Shown here piece by piece: positions 1-35,437 of a DNA stretch of 64,000 nucleotides. The notes beneath the pieces were generated by a model. It had not been told where the DNA came from, ran no database searches, and saw nothing but the letters and a program-made list of their open reading frames with translations. The DNA comes from an uncultured Caldilinea sp. GTDB taxonomy: Bacteria > Chloroflexota > Anaerolineae > Caldilineales > Caldilineaceae. Each line of letters starts with the position of its first letter. The first letter of the stretch is position 1. The stretch spans positions 60,608 to 124,607 of the forward strand of contig NZ_CAKZMJ010000007.1 in the NCBI RefSeq assembly GCF_937128415.1, read 5' to 3'. The position numbers and the translations under genes were made by a program.

Positions 1-2
1 CC

Positions 3-1811
<1,809 letters not shown>

Positions 1812-1857
1812 ATGGCGCACCCCAAAGATTTTATAAAATTCAGACGGGTCAGGGCGG

Positions 1858-1895
<38 letters not shown>

Positions 1896-1928
1896 CGTTT
1901 CAATCCAGCACGCAATCTCGCCTGCATG

Positions 1929-3155
<1,227 letters not shown>

Positions 3156-3171
3156 CTCTCTCTTCTCCACT

Positions 3172-4455
<1,284 letters not shown>

Positions 4456-4491
4456 TCAGATTTCTCCGTTGATTCACTCAAGAGTTCGATA

Positions 4492-5330
4492 CTATCCGAG
4501 AATCGTCGCCATGCCCTCGATGAAAGGGCAATGGACGGCGAAGCCAAACTGCTCATACAGCCGTCGCGCGGCGTCGTTGCGTTGGTCGACGTTGAGCACA
4601 ATGGTCTCGACGCCGCCGGCCTGCAACGTTTTGACGACAGCGCGCAAAATCGAACCGCCCGCTCCGCGCCGACGCGCATCCGGACGCGTGTACATGTTGC
4701 CGATGGCGGCGATGCGGGCGCCGTAGTCCACAATATGCGTGCCGCCGACGGCGACCAGCTCGCCCACGGCGTCTTCAAGGCCGTAAAAGACGCCGGCCTC
4801 CATCTGGCGCGGCGCAAACGCATCCGGCGTGAACGGCCCGCCGCAGGCGAACAACCTCTCCACCTGTGCAGCGTCCTCAGCAGTGAGCCGCCGCAGCCGC
4901 AATCCGGTCTCCACCGGAAAAGGCTGCGACGAGGGGCCTGAAATGTCTTCTCCGCCACCCCCTCTGCATTTCTGCGCATCTACGGCGAATGGAGCCTCTC
5001 GCAGCGCCATGCGCCACATGGGCCGCCGCTCCACCCATCGATAGCGCCTGGCGATCACCGGTTCGTGCGCCTCCTGGATGCTAAGGGAAACCGTCTTCGG
5101 CAGCGTTGCGCCGTCGATGGCGGCTTCCAGCGCCGCCGGGTCGCCGTGTAGAAAGAGCACCGGCGGCGTCAACCCGCTGTAGAGCAACGCCACGCCGCGC
5201 CTGCTCCCATTTTCGTGGACGAACCACCGACAGTAGGGCGCCATCTCCGGCTGCAGATCGGCCAGGGCGTAGGCCGACCAGAGGACGTCGCTCGCCAGCA
5301 GGCTTGCGATTTGGGTGCGTCGTTCGGCGT

Positions 5331-5334
<4 letters not shown>
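4492..5334 (-). CDS. GNAT family N-acetyltransferase
   Basis: This 280-residue protein has a C-terminal GNAT domain at about residues 150-280. The acetyl-CoA pyrophosphate-binding motif appears as RPDARRRGAGG, followed by the typical VETIVLNVDQRNDAARRLYEQFGF region, here spanning about residues 245-270. The N-terminal half resembles the degenerate first half of double-GNAT proteins. The start overlaps the stop of the PfkB gene by 4 bp, so translation is probably coupled. The substrate is unknown. Its position inside a SAM-cycle operon is suggestive but does not identify it. Confidence 0.85.
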
Positions 5335-6335
<1,001 letters not shown>

Positions 6336-6357
6336 ACGATTTCCTCAATTTCCCTTC

Positions 6358-6957
6358 TCACCCAAATCGCTCTCCGTTGCCTGGCAGCTTCACCACCCCC
6401 TCCGGCGGCTCGTGAAAGGCCAGTTTTTCCAACAACAGCGAGGGATCGTCGCTGACGATGAATAACTGGCGATGCTGGGGGCGAATGAACCCTTCCTTGA
6501 CGGCCAGATCGACCCACAGCAGGAGCGGATCGAAGTAGCCGTTGACGTTGAAAAGCCCGATCGGCTTGCGCTGGATGCCGATCTGCCCCCAGGTGATTGC
6601 CTCGAACAGCTCGTCCAGCGTGCCGTAACCGCCGGGCATGGCGATGAAGGCGTCCGCCTCGCGCGCCATCAGTGCTTTGCGCTCGTGCATGCTCTCGACG
6701 ACGATCGTTTCGCCGATCTGCTCGCCCGCCACCTCGCGCGCGGTCAACACCGCGGGAATGACGCCGAGCACCTCGCCGCCCCGGTCGTAAACGGTGCGCG
6801 CCAGCACGCCCATCAGCCCGACGCTGCCTGCGCCGTAGACGAGCCGCAAGCCGCGGCTGACGATCTCTCGCCCCAGCGCCTCGGCGGCCTGGCGATAGAC
6901 GGCCTTGTTCCCCATGCTCGATCCACAGTAGACGCACACGCTGCGCAGTTGATTCAT
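6358..6957 (-). CDS. LOG family (TIGR00730) Rossmann-fold nucleotide hydrolase
   Basis: This 199-residue protein carries the diagnostic PGGYGTLDELFE motif at about residue 103 and the N-terminal VCVYCGSSMG phosphate-binding segment, followed by GLRLVYGAGSVGLMG. Characterised relatives hydrolyse nucleoside 5'-monophosphates (AMP, or cytokinin riboside monophosphate) to free base and ribose 5-phosphate. The start at 6957 begins exactly at the conserved N-terminus. It sits between mtnA and the PfkB kinase. An AMP-to-adenine role would link adenosine disposal to purine salvage (inference). Confidence 0.9.
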   Translation of the reverse strand: MNQLRSVCVYCGSSMGNKAVYRQAAEALGREIVSRGLRLVYGAGSVGLMGVLARTVYDRGGEVLGVIPAVLTAREVAGEQIGETIVVESMHERKALMAREADAFIAMPGGYGTLDELFEAITWGQIGIQRKPIGLFNVNGYFDPLLLWVDLAVKEGFIRPQHRQLFIVSDDPSLLLEKLAFHEPPEGVVKLPGNGERFG

Positions 6958-7034
6958 CGTCGGCTCACTGTGGCGTGGTGCGCGCTGCGCGCTGGATACG
7001 CTCCCATGCGACGGACCACGCACTACGAAACACG

Positions 7035-8400
<1,366 letters not shown>

Positions 8401-8418
8401 AATTCTGGAAGGCTGCGT

Positions 8419-8424
8419 TACAAT
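8419..8424 (+). promoter_or_regulatory. -10 box placed for a leaderless glycosyltransferase mRNA
   Basis: TACAAT ends 7 nt before the ATG at 8432 and no Shine-Dalgarno sequence can fit between. Transcription would start at or next to the A of the start codon. Confidence 0.5.
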
Positions 8425-8431
8425 CCAAAAT

Positions 8432-10149
<1,718 letters not shown>

Positions 10150-10332
10150 CGTCCGTTGTCTTCTCCGTAAGACCGAGCAACTCTTTCCGTTGATTCCAGC
10201 TTCATGCAAAACGTTCGGCGCCATCTCGCAGAAGCTTGCGGTTTTTCGCGATCAGCCAGGACGTTTATCCTCGCCGACAAACTTCATCGAAATCCGAAAA
10301 ATCGGCGAATCTTCTTCCTGCCTCCCCGGCAA

Positions 10333-10362
10333 TTGACAAGCCGGCTTCGCTCAGGCCAGAAT
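10333..10362 (+). promoter_or_regulatory. Promoter of the small membrane protein gene
   Basis: TTGACA (10333-10338), an 18-bp spacer and CAGAAT (10357-10362). The start codon at 10371 lies only 8 nt downstream, so the mRNA is probably leaderless. Confidence 0.55.
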
Positions 10363-10370
10363 AAGACGCT

Positions 10371-10787
10371 ATGGCCTACACGCTGAGCGATCCCTTTCGT
10401 TCCCTGCGCGTTGTGTTGCGACTCTGCGGCGCCGCCAGCCTCGCCACCGGCACATTTTTTCTCCTCTGGCCCCCCTCATCCCTGATCGAATGGATGGGGC
10501 TTGGCGTCGGCCCTCTCTGGCCGCTGCGCCTGGCCGGCGCAGGGTTGCTCACCTTAGGGCTTTTTTACCTCCTCGCCTCCGGCGAACGCACGATCGGCCT
10601 GTCTGCGTTGGCGACCTGCGCCCTGGGCAATGGATTGCCCGCCGTGCTGGTTGTCGTCGCCTATCTACAACGCGAGATGGCCGCTTTCTCCTGGCCTGCC
10701 CAGGCCGCCATGCTCATCCTCTTCGTCATCTGGCTGATCGGCGCCGTCGCCCCCTTGCGCTTTCTGCGCGCTCCCTATCGAGACTAA
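10371..10787 (+). CDS. Small four-helix membrane protein, unknown function
   Basis: A 138-residue protein with four hydrophobic segments (about residues 15-33, 45-65, 73-95 and 105-128) and short polar loops, ending in APYRD. I recognise no family-specific motif. It has its own promoter and stands between the rhomboid gene (divergent) and the ATP-grasp gene (306 bp downstream). Codon usage looks like the neighbouring genes, which supports it being real. Confidence 0.7.
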   Translation: MAYTLSDPFRSLRVVLRLCGAASLATGTFFLLWPPSSLIEWMGLGVGPLWPLRLAGAGLLTLGLFYLLASGERTIGLSALATCALGNGLPAVLVVVAYLQREMAAFSWPAQAAMLILFVIWLIGAVAPLRFLRAPYRD

Positions 10788-10962
10788 AAACAGTACGACG
10801 CGGCGCCCCAAAAAGTTGCCGGAAAAACGCTCTCCTTTCCTTCGGGCGGAGCTTCTCTTCCGCATCTCTGCGTAAGCAAAATATAATGATTGTACACTTT
10901 CTCACGTCGGGCAGAGGGAAAATGCAGTTTACTATAGATGTTTCTTCCTCCTCCTTTGTGTA

Positions 10963-10994
10963 CAGAGGGCGATGGGCGCACCCATCGCCCTCTG
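10963..10994. terminator. Long hairpin upstream of the ATP-grasp gene
   Basis: A perfect 14-bp stem (CAGAGGGCGATGGG with its complement) around a CGCA loop. It is the only clear structure in the 306-bp gap 10788-11093 besides the promoter at 11017. It probably terminates transcription from the small membrane protein gene and insulates the next operon. Confidence 0.6.
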
Positions 10995-11016
10995 TCATTG
11001 AGCTGCCGATTTTCTG

Positions 11017-11045
11017 TTTGCATCCCAGGTCAAGATAGCTATAAT
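11017..11045 (+). promoter_or_regulatory. Promoter of the ATP-grasp/GCS2 operon
   Basis: TTTGCA (11017-11022), 17 bp and a perfect TATAAT (11040-11045). The expected start near 11052 gives a 5' leader of about 42 nt before the ATG at 11094. It is the best sigma-70-type match I saw in the window. Confidence 0.65.
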
Positions 11046-11093
11046 GTTGGCAACTGCAACAGACCCATCCATCCTCTTCGACGCAAAACCTGT

Positions 11094-12476
<1,383 letters not shown>

Positions 12477-12624
12477 GAGGAGCAAGGGAAAAGTGTAACA
12501 GCGCAATTGGTTGAAATCCTTCAGCTCGCTTTGCGTCTCTGCAGCGAAATTGAGCGTTTCGCCTTAGCAGGGAATTCTGTCTCCAGGATGCCATCTCCCA
12601 TCTCTGTTTTTGGAGCCGAACCCT

Positions 12625-14849
<2,225 letters not shown>

Positions 14850-14906
14850 CGCAAACTTATCCTATCGGGTCGCTGCATTGGAAAGTGTGGGGAAGAGAAG
14901 GACGCT

Positions 14907-16595
<1,689 letters not shown>

Positions 16596-16612
16596 AAAAC
16601 GCAGCGATCCTG

Positions 16613-16618
16613 TACAAT
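16613..16618 (+). promoter_or_regulatory. -10 box placed for a leaderless mRNA
   Basis: TACAAT ends 7 nt before the ATG at 16626, in the 30-bp gap behind the mutase gene. There is only a poor -35 match, and no ribosome binding site. Confidence 0.45.
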
Positions 16619-16625
16619 AGGATGG

Positions 16626-17321
<696 letters not shown>

Positions 17322-17447
17322 GCGCCGGAGATTCAAACGAAACAATCCGTTACGTAACTTTTTCAACAGGTTTCCCCGTCACATCATCATGTTTTACATC
17401 CCTGTCTCCTGGCGGCGGGCGGCGACCGAAGGTTCTCCCATCAGAAC

Positions 17448-17729
17448 CTATAAGAAGAAGCCAATCAGAATGATCGCCGCAAAGAGCGCCACGGAAATTA
17501 TAAGAAGGCGGCGCAGATCGGCGAAGACGAATCCATATTCCGTTCGCCAGTCGACCTCTTCTGCAAGGCGCTGCGCCGCTGCGCCGGATGAAGCCACAGG
17601 CGCAGCCTCCGCCGCGCGCGCAGCCGCCTGCAGCAGGTTCTGCTCGCTTTGCTTGTAAAGCTGACTGTAGTTGCTCGGATTGGCGGCGCTCCTGCCCTTG
17701 ACGGGGCGTCGTGTCTTGCTGGGCGTCAT
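17448..17729 (-). CDS. Small single-pass membrane protein, unknown function
   Basis: A 93-residue protein with a basic N-terminus (TPSKTRRPVKGRSAANPSNY), an alanine-rich stretch, and one C-terminal transmembrane helix (LLIISVALFAAIILIGFFL) that runs to the last residue, so it is tail-anchored with its bulk in the cytosol. The start at 17729 is preferred over 17768 because AAGGAA lies 9 nt in front. The segment DWRTEYGFVFADLRRLL just before the helix looks conserved-type, but I cannot name a family. Confidence 0.7.
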   Translation of the reverse strand: MTPSKTRRPVKGRSAANPSNYSQLYKQSEQNLLQAAARAAEAAPVASSGAAAQRLAEEVDWRTEYGFVFADLRRLLIISVALFAAIILIGFFL

Positions 17730-17957
17730 ATTGCGTTCCTTCGATTCTCTAATTCTATTGTTGGACATCTGTTCAACCGATCGGCACGGCGTTTTCAGCG
17801 GCCGTTCATCCCTATTTTACCCCATCCGGCAAGTTCCCCAAGTCTTCGCCTGCTTTGTCTGCACATGCATCCGTCTGATATCCAACCCGCCCGTTTCAGG
17901 ATGATATTCAACATCCTCTCACTCCGATCGCCGAAGGCGCTGCCAGAGTCCAGGCGA

Positions 17958-18069
17958 GGGTGCAACCACAAAGACGCCAAGGCGCAAAGGAGACTCAAAA
18001 GCGAGGGAAAAAACGCCAAATCCCCGCGTTTCTTGGCGTCTTTGCGCCTTTGTGGTGATATTCGCACCC
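17958..18069. repeat. Inverted-repeat element of the 'CACAAAGACGCCAAGGCG' type
   Basis: The left arm (17958-17992) reads GGGTGCAACCACAAAG followed by alternating CGCCAAG/CGCAAAG words. The right arm (18030-18069) is its imperfect reverse complement, giving a hairpin of about 35 bp with a loop of about 37 nt. It fills the gap 17730-18176 between the tail-anchored protein and murJ, where I see no gene. The words resemble dispersed intergenic repeats seen in many environmental bacterial genomes. Related shorter words occur at about 46653 and 61662. Confidence 0.65.
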
Positions 18070-18176
18070 GGCCGCCAGGCCGATGGCGGAAGCGAAGCAA
18101 GGGGCGGGGGAGAAAAGCGAGCGATTGGAGACGTCCGGTTGCTCAAAAAGGGCGAGCATTTTCTGCGCAACGCGCG

Positions 18177-20809
<2,633 letters not shown>

Positions 20810-20960
20810 TTTGCTCTCCTTTATCGCTTGCACTTTTCCATCGGGTCGTTGCTACATTTTCTGTAGCGCAGTATAGATGGAAGCGTATCACAGGCCAAAC
20901 AGCGGCGACGGTAAGGCGCATTTCACGCTAAGGCAAATCGGAGGGAGACTCCATCCGTCC

Positions 20961-21248
20961 CTACACCTGACAGCGGTAGCGAGTTCGACTGACGATGAGG
21001 TCGCTCACGCGCGCCAGATAGGCCGCCATGTGCGCGGAGTCCCAGTGCGCCTGCAACGCGTCGTCGTCGACATACTTTTCGACGAGAATCACCTGCGTTT
21101 CGCTTTCGACGGGCACGTAGACCTCAAAGTTCAGGCAGCGGCCTTCTTCGAGCGCCAGGGAGCGCTGTGCGTGGGCGCGCGCCAGCTCCACAAACTCATC
21201 GCGACGGCCCGGCGCAATTTCCAGGAGAACGACCAATCCTGTAGCCAT
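20961..21248 (-). CDS. Antibiotic biosynthesis monooxygenase (ABM) fold protein
   Basis: A 95-residue ferredoxin-like dimeric alpha/beta barrel protein: LVVLLEIAPGRRDEFVELA, then SLALEEGRCLNFEVY, then ILVEKYVDDDALQAHWDSAHM. This is the pattern of YgiN-like quinol monooxygenases. Substrate unknown. It begins at 21248 with GGAtG in front. It lies between the trxB-murJ pair and the tRNA gene, on the same strand. Confidence 0.85.
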   Translation of the reverse strand: MATGLVVLLEIAPGRRDEFVELARAHAQRSLALEEGRCLNFEVYVPVESETQVILVEKYVDDDALQAHWDSAHMAAYLARVSDLIVSRTRYRCQV

Positions 21249-21356
21249 ATGCACATCCTTCCATTCATGCATCTGCGATCAAAACGGCGTTGCGCCGCCG
21301 AAATAGAGTCTTTTTGCTGTGAAGCCTTGCGGTGCGCTCTTGCCGGCGAAGGTGCA

Positions 21357-21443
<87 letters not shown>

Positions 21444-21526
21444 ACTGCTGTAGGATACCATAGCATAGCCCGGCGAAGTCGTCAAAGCCTTGGGCGTCAT
21501 GCAAGGCTGTTGAGGCGCAAAGTCGA

Positions 21527-23038
21527 TCACCGCCGCACCCAGGGCAGATGGATGCGGTGCGGACCGACGACAGGTGGGGGCAGGCCTGCGCCTTGCACCC
21601 GCAGCGTAAACTGCTGCTCCGCCTCGTCTCCCTGTGCATCGACGACGCGCACCCTCACAGGGAATGCACCTGCCTCGTTCGGAACGCCGTAGAGATAGCC
21701 GGTGGCCGGGTCGATGGTCAGCCAGGCGGGCCCCTGCGTGAGCTGATAGACGAGCGTCCCCTGATCCGGGTCCGTGGCGTTGGCGTTGTAGGCGAAGGGC
21801 AGCTCCACTGCGCCGAAGGCGGTGCGCGGGCGGGAGAGAAATTGCGGCGCAGCGTTCTCATTCTGGCCCGCCACGATGATCTCGAACGACTGCGTTGCAG
21901 CGAATCCCTGCGGGTCTTCGGCGCGCACGCGCACGGCGAAGCGACCGGGCTGGGCCGGCGTCCACGTCAGCACCCCGCCGTCTGCATCGATCTGCATGCC
22001 TGACGGCGCTTGCTCAAGCGCGTAGGTCAACGGCGACAGCGCGTTGCGCTCACCCGTGGGGTCGGGGTCATAGGCCTCGGCGTTGTAGGAATAGCGCCGC
22101 CCCACCTTCGCCGTCGTAATGGGCTGTGACGTAAAGAAGGGTGCATGGTTCGTCCTATTCTCAAAGGTCAGCATGGGCAGATTTGTGAAACCGCGCAAAA
22201 ATTGCGGCTCATAGTGCACGCGGAAATGCACTTGATCGCCGTCAGCGCGCAGCGGGTAGACGTTTCCCAGCGGGTCAAAGAGATCGACCGGGCCGTCGGC
22301 GCCGTGCAGCGTCGCCTTCACGTCGCGGTTCGCCTCGTTGCTCCAGATCATCAAGATGGTCTCATCGCCGTTCTTGAAAAAGTGACCTTCCACGAAGCCG
22401 GGCGTCTCGCTCACTCTGCTGTGGTGCGTTGCAGTCTGCAGATGATCGGCCAGGGCGCGCACGGCCAGAGCGCGCTCCGTCAACCTGCGCGCCGGGTTTT
22501 CCTGCGTATCGAGCAGCTGCTGATCGTAGTTGTAGCTGAAGAAGAAAACCTTCTCCGCACCGACGGCCAGGTTGCCGGCGACGGTCTTGGCGGGCGAGAG
22601 CAGGGGCACAGCCTCGCCTCCGCGGAAGTAGCTCGTCTCGTTCGCAGGCCAGTGGATGCCCCCGCGCAGGGGAGAGAGCGCCTCGGTGTTCCAGATCGTC
22701 CGCGTGATCCCATAGCGCAGCATGGCCTGGCGGTAGGTTTCGATAGAGCCGCAACAGCCGTCGGGAGAGAGCGCCTCGCCGTCCCCCTCCTCAAGATAGT
22801 GCACGCTCAACACGTCGAAGAGCGCCGGGTCTGGCGTCTGTTGCTGCGCCTCTAGCAGCGTGCGCAGCGCAGCCGAATCGCCCTGGTAGAAGTCCGCAGC
22901 CAGGATGCGCGTCTGCGGCTCCACCTCGCGCAGCGTCTGCGCCACCCCGCGCAGGAAGGTCGCGTAGAGCGCAAAGTCGCATGGACTCCACCAGCCGCAG
23001 CCGTCGATCTCGTTGCCGACGATGTTACGAAGATTCGG
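21527..23038 (-). pseudogene. 5'-truncated glycoside hydrolase with C-terminal Ig-like repeats
   Basis: The frame begins immediately after the stop codon of the amidase gene, in the same frame, with PNLRNIVGNEIDGCGWWSPC. NE is the acid/base pair of a clan-A (TIM-barrel) glycosidase and IWNTEALSP about 110 residues later would be the nucleophile. The first half of the barrel is therefore missing. Two cadherin/He-PIG-type domains follow (APFFTSQPITTAKVGRRYSY and APQFLSRPRTAFGAVELPF, each with a 'W/G..P' end), then the tail GPHRIHLPWVRR. There is no signal peptide and no convincing ribosome binding site; the first start-like codon in frame is GTG at 22945. Probably a deletion remnant. Confidence 0.7.
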
Positions 23039-23707
23039 TCACAAATCATCACCGTGCGCCAGCGCCACCGCCGTCTCCGTGAGCAGGCTGACGCGCTCCC
23101 AGAAGGCGTTGGCCGCGTCTGGCTCAACCGGTGCGAACTCGGCTAAGGACGCAAGGGCGTTGCGCAGCGTCGCCGGGCAGGCGGGCGGACGCGAGGGCGC
23201 AATCTGGCCCGGATAACAGGCGGCGAAAAAGTGCGGCCAGTCGAAGCGCCAACCCGGATCGGCCTTGCCGCGGAAGCCTGCAATCTGTTCATGGCCGAGC
23301 ACGGCGTTGGCGTCGTCGAGCGCCGGATAGCAACGCCGCAAGTGCGCGACAATCGCCTCCAACGCAGCGTACTGCGCCTCGCTGAACGGAAAGAGATTGC
23401 CATTGAAATTGACCAGCTCGACGCCGATCGACCAATCGTTCAACCCCTCCCAGAGCGTCTGGCCGTCGCGCCAGCGGCTGACGCCCGCATGCCAGCCGCG
23501 CAGCGCCGTTCCTTCCCAACAGGGCACGCATTCGTAGATGGTTCCGTCCACATCGACGACGAGATGCGCAGCCGCCTTGCGCGCAGGATCGGTGAAAATT
23601 TCGAGCGTGCGCACCCGGTCGACGGCGGTGTAATGGAGCACGAGAAAGCGAACGTCGATCGGACGGGGGTCGTAGTTCGGGGAGTCAATGCGATGCGGGG
23701 CGTCCAT
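23039..23707 (-). CDS. N-acetylmuramoyl-L-alanine amidase (Amidase_2 type)
   Basis: A 222-residue zinc amidase of the AmiD/T7-lysozyme fold that cleaves the bond between N-acetylmuramic acid and the peptide. Visible are VRFLVLHYTA with the first zinc His, WHAGVSRWRDG, SIGVELVN, then GHEQIAGFRGKADPGWRFDW with the second His and the Asp/Lys region. No signal peptide is seen, so it may act on recycled muropeptides or be exported otherwise. Its TGA is directly followed, in frame, by the truncated glycosidase. Confidence 0.88.
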   Translation of the reverse strand: MDAPHRIDSPNYDPRPIDVRFLVLHYTAVDRVRTLEIFTDPARKAAAHLVVDVDGTIYECVPCWEGTALRGWHAGVSRWRDGQTLWEGLNDWSIGVELVNFNGNLFPFSEAQYAALEAIVAHLRRCYPALDDANAVLGHEQIAGFRGKADPGWRFDWPHFFAACYPGQIAPSRPPACPATLRNALASLAEFAPVEPDAANAFWERVSLLTETAVALAHGDDL

Positions 23708-23741
23708 GCGTTTTTCCCATTAAAATTCTGAACAGGCGGAT

Positions 23742-24794
23742 TCAATGCCACGGGCGCCGCATGGCTCCTCGACCTACAGGGAGCGCAACGAGCGCCAGCA
23801 AGGCGAGCGCAGCCAAAGTTCTGGCATGCGGGTTCATCTGCACCGATGCGGTCATGGCGGGAAGCGCGCGCAATCTCGCCAACTGTGGAACGGGGAATGG
23901 CTCGACGGCTGGCGCAGACGTCTGTGTCCGCAGCGCTGCAAGCATCGCCTCCGGCGCTTGCACGAACTCGACGAGCGTGCGATTGAACCACGCCGGCTCA
24001 TCCACGAAGACCAGATGCCCACTCTCAGGGCGCACGATCAGCCCGGCGTTGGGGAAGTTCTCCAATGCGACGTAGGCGGCGGAAAGCGGGATGATGCGGT
24101 CGCGCCCGCCCCAGATGAGAAGCGTCGGCGCTTGAACGGCGCGCATCCCCTGGCGGAGACGCTGCACCTCTCTGCGGTCCAGGCCGAAGAGGCTGGCGTA
24201 GGCGCGTAAGAGGCGCAGGAACGCCGCCTGCGCTCCTGGCAAACTCGCCATCGCAAAGGCGCGATCAATGTCATCTTCCTCGACGCCGGCGGGATCGGCG
24301 ACGCATTGGCGGATCGCCTGCGCCGTGCGAGCTCGGCTCGGTCTCGTCAACAGTTCTCCCACGCCGGGAAGGGTCATCAGGCGCAGCGACCACGCCACCT
24401 GGTGCGTCATGCCCGCAGGGGCGATCAACACCAGCGATGAGACCATCTCCGGCCAGCGCATGGCGAACTCCACGGCCACGGCCCCGCCTAGCGAAGAGCC
24501 AACCAGCGTCGCCCGCTCCATGCCGACCGCCTGCATTACGCCTCGCACCGCCGCAGCCAGCATTCTCAAGGGATCAGGAGGGTAGGGGGCCGGAATGGCG
24601 GAGCGACCGCAGCCGGGAAGATCCAGCGCGAGCATGCGATGCGTCCCTTGCAGATGCTCGAACTGCCTGCGCCAGACGTCGACCGCGCCGCCGATGCCGT
24701 GAATGAAGACCAGATCCGCTCCAGTTTCGCCTTCCAACCAGTAGCGAAGCCGCAGGCGTTCAATCTCGACAAAGCGATCTTCAGGCAATTTCAT
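23742..24794 (-). CDS. Alpha/beta-fold hydrolase
   Basis: A 350-residue hydrolase with the catalytic triad in order: nucleophile serine in LVGSSLGGAVAVEFA at about residue 98, Asp in IWGGRDRIIP at about residue 232, and His in PESGHLVFVDEP at about residue 260. The oxyanion segment is FIHGIGGAVDVW. The last 25 residues (TLAALALLALVALPVG) form a hydrophobic helix, unusual for the family and suggesting a C-terminal membrane anchor. Substrate unknown. It precedes the amidase gene by 34 bp. Confidence 0.88.
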   Translation of the reverse strand: MKLPEDRFVEIERLRLRYWLEGETGADLVFIHGIGGAVDVWRRQFEHLQGTHRMLALDLPGCGRSAIPAPYPPDPLRMLAAAVRGVMQAVGMERATLVGSSLGGAVAVEFAMRWPEMVSSLVLIAPAGMTHQVAWSLRLMTLPGVGELLTRPSRARTAQAIRQCVADPAGVEEDDIDRAFAMASLPGAQAAFLRLLRAYASLFGLDRREVQRLRQGMRAVQAPTLLIWGGRDRIIPLSAAYVALENFPNAGLIVRPESGHLVFVDEPAWFNRTLVEFVQAPEAMLAALRTQTSAPAVEPFPVPQLARLRALPAMTASVQMNPHARTLAALALLALVALPVGRGAMRRPWH

Positions 24795-24895
24795 ATCCGC
24801 CTCCGTGCAACGGGCTGCATCTCATTTCAGTGTAGCCAGATGCAGCGCCTGAATTCAAGCACGTTTGACGGACGTTTCTCCTGCAATTTGCTGCG

Positions 24896-27265
<2,370 letters not shown>

Positions 27266-27274
27266 AGGATCTTC

Positions 27275-31672
<4,398 letters not shown>

Positions 31673-31834
31673 TGTGTACTCTGGAGAGACTCAAAAAATG
31701 AACGCATGTCGAACTTTGGCGCGCTGACCGAACGCAGCTATTATAGCGAACAGTTTGAGTTTCGTTCGAATCAGGCTTCCAAGGTGCGTCGTTCCGCGAT
31801 CGATTTTCGTGCAAATTCCAGAAAGCAATTCATC
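31673..31834. promoter_or_regulatory. Divergent intergenic region between two surface-protein genes
   Basis: This 162-bp A/T-richer stretch must contain both promoters for the CotH protein (minus) and the FG-GAP protein (plus). TTATAG at 31741-31746 could serve as a -10 box for the plus gene, but I see no convincing paired -35. The shared region suggests co-regulation. Confidence 0.4.
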
Positions 31835-35230
<3,396 letters not shown>

Positions 35231-35437
35231 AGCCTGTGAGAAGTTGAAACGTTCCGCCAGCCACCGAAACGCCGGAAAGCAGTGCGGCGATGAGCTGCGC
35301 CTCCGGGTCGCCAAAACATTTGTTAAAATTCGCCTAGCCGACGGCAAGATGGAACGCTATTGAGCATCGGATGTTCATCGTCATCGGCGTTGTTCAGATT
35401 TGACGCCTGCTGAGAAAATGGGAAGGAGTCCTATCAT

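Noticed and set aside
35231..35437. c-di-GMP riboswitch upstream of the lamin-tail protein gene
   Set aside because: CGCCTCCGGG is present, but the rest of the GEMM consensus is absent.
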